From the NCBI GenBank assembly GCA_033875255.1, contig JAWZSN010000048.1, positions 1 through 5,223 on the forward strand: a stretch of DNA of 5,223 bases, in the 5' to 3' direction. The number at the start of each line of letters is the position of its first letter. Position 1 is the first letter of the stretch. The notes beneath the pieces are model-generated. The model was not told the DNA's origin. It was given only the letters and a program-made list of their open reading frames with translations, and did no database searches. Position numbers and translations under genes: made by a program. Source of the stretch: Marinimicrococcus sp033875255 (GTDB taxonomy: Bacteria > Pseudomonadota > Alphaproteobacteria > Geminicoccales > Geminicoccaceae). Positions 1-5,223 of this stretch are shown here, piece by piece.

Positions 1-1
1 G

Positions 2-13
2 TGCTCTTTGACA
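2..13 (+). promoter_or_regulatory. boxA antitermination element of the leader
   Basis: The sequence TGCTCTTTGACA differs from the E. coli rrn boxA (TGCTCTTTAACA) at one base. In known rrn operons, boxA RNA binds NusB-NusE (S10) and, with the other Nus factors and SuhB, makes RNA polymerase resistant to Rho. A related copy, TGTTCTTTTGATA, lies before 23S at 2033-2045. In both copies the conserved tail ATCGTG follows. The TTGACA at 8-13 resembles a -35 box, but it is part of the boxA match and has no good -10 at normal spacing. Confidence 0.85.
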
Positions 14-27
14 TCGTGATTGTTGAT

Positions 28-55
28 GTAGAGGGGATGTGCAGGCGGCGGCTGG
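28..55 (+). other. pre-16S processing stem, 5' arm
   Basis: This segment pairs antiparallel with 1782-1809: G28 with C1809 through G55 with C1782. Of 28 positions 27 pair, with four G-U wobbles (29, 33, 39, 45) and one T-T mismatch (53 with 1784). The stem encloses the whole 16S. In characterised bacteria the matching stem is the RNase III substrate that frees pre-16S. The pairing is read directly from the sequence; the enzyme is inferred from known operons, and cut sites cannot be placed. Confidence 0.9.
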
Positions 56-164
56 GAAGCCTGCCGTGAGCGCATCTTCGAGAGGTGTGGTAGCGACCTG
101 TCTGGTCCGGTTTCGATCGGATCGTTGAGGTTGTTTACCTTGCAGCTTGTTCATGCGCCTAGGA

Positions 165-192
165 GGTCGCCGGTTCTTTGGGGCTGGCGGCC
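165..192 (+). other. hairpin just upstream of the 16S 5' end
   Basis: Bases 165-173 pair with 184-192 over nine positions, including two G-U pairs, around a 10-base loop (174-183). It ends about seven bases before the mature 16S. It may help present the 5' end for trimming; that role is inferred. The pairing is visible but has no covariation support here. Confidence 0.55.
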
Positions 193-198
193 GAGGAT

Positions 199-1945
<1,747 letters not shown>

Positions 1946-1948
<3 letters not shown>

Positions 1949-1966
1949 CCCGCCTCGCGCGGGTGG
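1946..1966 (+). other. hairpin overlapping the tRNA-Ile CCA end
   Basis: Bases 1946-1953 (CCACCCGC) pair perfectly with 1959-1966 (GCGGGTGG) over eight GC-rich pairs with a five-base loop (1954-1958), followed by CTTT. The 5' side includes the encoded CCA of tRNA-Ile. In the precursor it could delay or position 3' trimming of the tRNA. It looks slightly like a Rho-independent terminator, but the T tract is only three bases and it lies inside the operon upstream of 23S, so I do not call it one. Confidence 0.55.
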
Positions 1967-2032
1967 CTTTCAGGGTCCGGGCGGGCCTTCGGGCGCCGGC
2001 TGGGCTTCCGGTCCAAAAAAGAGGCAAGAGGC

Positions 2033-2045
2033 TGTTCTTTTGATA
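2033..2045 (+). promoter_or_regulatory. second boxA-like element, upstream of 23S
   Basis: TGTTCTTTTGATA followed by TCGTG matches the leader boxA region (TGCTCTTTGACA then TCGTG) with two substitutions and one inserted T. E. coli rrn operons also carry a boxA between the spacer tRNA and 23S. The likely role is to reload or hold the Nus antitermination complex on RNA polymerase before the long 23S gene. It lies 24 nt before the base of the pre-23S stem, nearly the 26 nt seen for the leader copy. Confidence 0.75.
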
Positions 2046-2056
2046 TCGTGTGGTGT

Positions 2057-2231
2057 TGTCTGGATCATGCGGGTGTTTTCATCCGCCGGGTTCTTTGTCG
2101 CTCTTTCCTCGGGAAGGGCGGCGCTGGTCCCGGCAGGTGGAAACTTTTGGCATGGGTATGCTCAACGATGCTTCGCGCCACCCCGAGCGGGTCGGCCGGC
2201 CCTGGCCGGTCTGCCGTGCTTGCGGCTGGAG
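2057..2231 (+). other. pre-23S processing stem, 5' strand (branched)
   Basis: Four blocks pair in order with the region after 23S. Bases 2057-2072 pair with 5045-5060 (16 perfect pairs). Bases 2147-2162 pair with 5029-5044 (16 pairs, four of them G-U). Bases 2166-2172 pair with 5020-5026 (7 pairs). Bases 2213-2231 pair with 4997-5015 (19 pairs, one G-U). Two side branches interrupt this strand. One is 2073-2146, closable by 2085-2090 with 2129-2134 and holding an inner hairpin 2103-2108 with 2112-2117. The other is 2173-2212, with hairpin 2194-2200 with 2205-2211. In known bacteria the stem around 23S is cut by RNase III; that function is inferred here. Confidence 0.85.
2069..2086 (+). other. 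local hairpin competing with the outer pre-23S stem
   Basis: Bases 2069-2075 pair with 2080-2086 over seven pairs (one G-U) around a TTTT loop. It uses 2069-2072, which also belong to the outer 16-bp stem, and 2085-2086, which also belong to the side-branch closing helix. Both cannot exist together, so it may form first during transcription and be displaced once 5045-5060 is made. This exchange is inference. Confidence 0.45.
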
Positions 2232-2233
2232 CG

Positions 2234-4995
<2,762 letters not shown>

Positions 4996-5076
4996 ACTCC
5001 AGCCGCAAGCGCGGCTCGTAGCATCGCCAGCATGCCCGTGCCGGCCGCATGATCCAGACATTCCAGGTGCTGCCAT
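4996..5076 (+). other. 23S to 5S spacer
   Basis: This spacer of about 80 nt has no tRNA or gene. Bases 4997-5060 form the 3' strand of the pre-23S stem, with only 5016-5019 and 5027-5028 unpaired. Bases 5061-5065 (TTCCA) are a single-stranded gap, and 5066-5076 already belong to the extended 5S stem. Nearly every base therefore has a structural role in precursor processing. Confidence 0.85.
4997..5060 (+). other. pre-23S processing stem, 3' strand
   Basis: This is the continuous partner of the branched 5' strand at 2057-2231. Reading 5' to 3', 4997-5015, 5020-5026, 5029-5044 and 5045-5060 pair with the four 5' blocks in strict reverse order, giving 58 pairs. The last two blocks abut with no unpaired base on this strand, so they could stack coaxially while the 74-nt branch bulges from the other strand. 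Confidence 0.85.
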
Positions 5077-5195
5077 GGCCTGGTGGCCGAGGCGAGGGTG
5101 ACCCACCCGATCCCATTCCGAACTCGGCCGTGAAACCCCTCCGCGCCAATGGTACTGCGTCACAAGACGTGGGAGAGTAGGTCGCCGCCAGGCCA
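5077..5195 (+). rRNA. rrf: 5S ribosomal RNA (complete)
   Basis: This is the small RNA of the large subunit that binds L5, L18 and L25-type proteins in the central protuberance. It is about 119 nt, close to the E. coli 120. Helix I pairs GGCCTGGTGGC (5077-5087) with GCCGCCAGGCC (5184-5194). The conserved CCGAAC is at 5118-5123, and the GGGAGAGTAGG segment typical of the 3' part is at about 5171-5181. Flanking bases 5066-5076 and 5195-5205 extend helix I in the precursor with one C-C mismatch (5073 with 5198), so the exact mature ends rest on alignment to E. coli. Confidence 0.97.
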
Positions 5196-5223
5196 TGCCA
5201 GCACCCGGAACACCACACGCCCC
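5196..5223 (+). other. 5S downstream flank, operon end not reached
   Basis: Bases 5196-5205 complete the extended 5S stem with 5066-5076. The remaining 18 bases show no tRNA start, no terminator hairpin and no T tract. Many alphaproteobacterial rrn operons carry tRNA-fMet after 5S; whether one lies beyond the window cannot be told. Confidence 0.7.

Larger units (their letters stand above)
1..198 (+). other. rrn operon leader (5' external transcribed spacer)
   Basis: This is the transcribed leader upstream of 16S and has no coding content. It opens with a boxA-like element, followed by the 5' arm of the pre-16S stem (28-55). A 6-bp hairpin can form from 104-109 with 118-123. A 9-bp hairpin lies just before the 16S 5' end (165-173 with 184-192). 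The stretch at about 60-100 and 124-160 shows only weak pairing and nothing I can name. The rrn promoters are not visible and should lie upstream of base 1, since boxA follows the promoter in known rrn operons. The exact 5' end of the transcript is unknown. Confidence 0.85.
1949..2233 (+). other. tRNA-Ile to 23S spacer, no tRNA-Ala
   Basis: This stretch of about 285 nt contains no second tRNA: I find no T-arm GTTC-type core paired to an acceptor, and no TGC anticodon loop in a five-pair stem. It holds the CCA-overlapping hairpin, a GC-rich segment (about 1972-2014), the second boxA (2033-2045) and the 5' strand of the pre-23S stem (2057-2231). Short frames crossing it have no credible start context and overlap these structures. 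Confidence 0.75.

Noticed and set aside
8..13. TTGACA as a -35 promoter box
   Set aside because: It is contained in the boxA match, and bases 29-38 give no TATAAT-like -10 at 16-18 spacing.

Overview
The window is one complete ribosomal RNA operon read on the + strand: leader, 16S rRNA, tRNA-Ile(GAT), 23S rRNA, 5S rRNA. I support no protein-coding gene. All open frames of 60-190 codons, on either strand, are chance readings through conserved rRNA, tRNA or spacer structure.

The organism is a GC-rich alphaproteobacterium. The 16S has the class-typical segment 'gaaattcgtagatattgggtggaacacc' (about 835-862), a shortened V3 helix near 605-640, and a 3' end of CACCTCCTTTCT. Overall it resembles Rhodospirillales in the broad sense. 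That placement is by eye, and I cannot name a genus.

Layout: 1-198 is the transcribed leader, with a boxA antitermination element at its very start; the rrn promoters must lie upstream of the window. 16S rRNA is about 199-1685. The first spacer (1686-2233) holds hairpins, the 3' arm of the pre-16S stem, tRNA-Ile (1872-1948, CCA encoded), a second boxA (2033-2045) and the 5' strand of the pre-23S stem. 23S rRNA is about 2234-4995 and looks uninterrupted. A second spacer of about 80 nt (4996-5076) is almost entirely the 3' strand of the pre-23S stem. 5S rRNA is about 5077-5195. The last 28 bases (5196-5223) complete the extended 5S stem and hold no visible terminator or tRNA.

The parts fit one processing scheme. 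Each boxA lies about 25 nt before the base of a long stem that encloses 16S or 23S. I paired these stems base by base. The 16S stem has 27 pairs in 28 positions (28-55 with 1782-1809). The 23S stem is a stack of 16, 16, 7 and 19 pairs (2057-2231 with 4997-5060) running into 23S helix 1. The 5S end helix extends beyond the mature ends to 21 pairs in 22 positions, beginning five bases after the 23S stem ends. RNase III-type cleavage of the two large stems is expected from known rrn operons.

No new system is present. The points of some interest are the missing tRNA-Ala in the first spacer, the unusually long branched pre-23S stem, the repeated boxA-plus-stem arrangement, and a hairpin that uses the tRNA-Ile CCA end.
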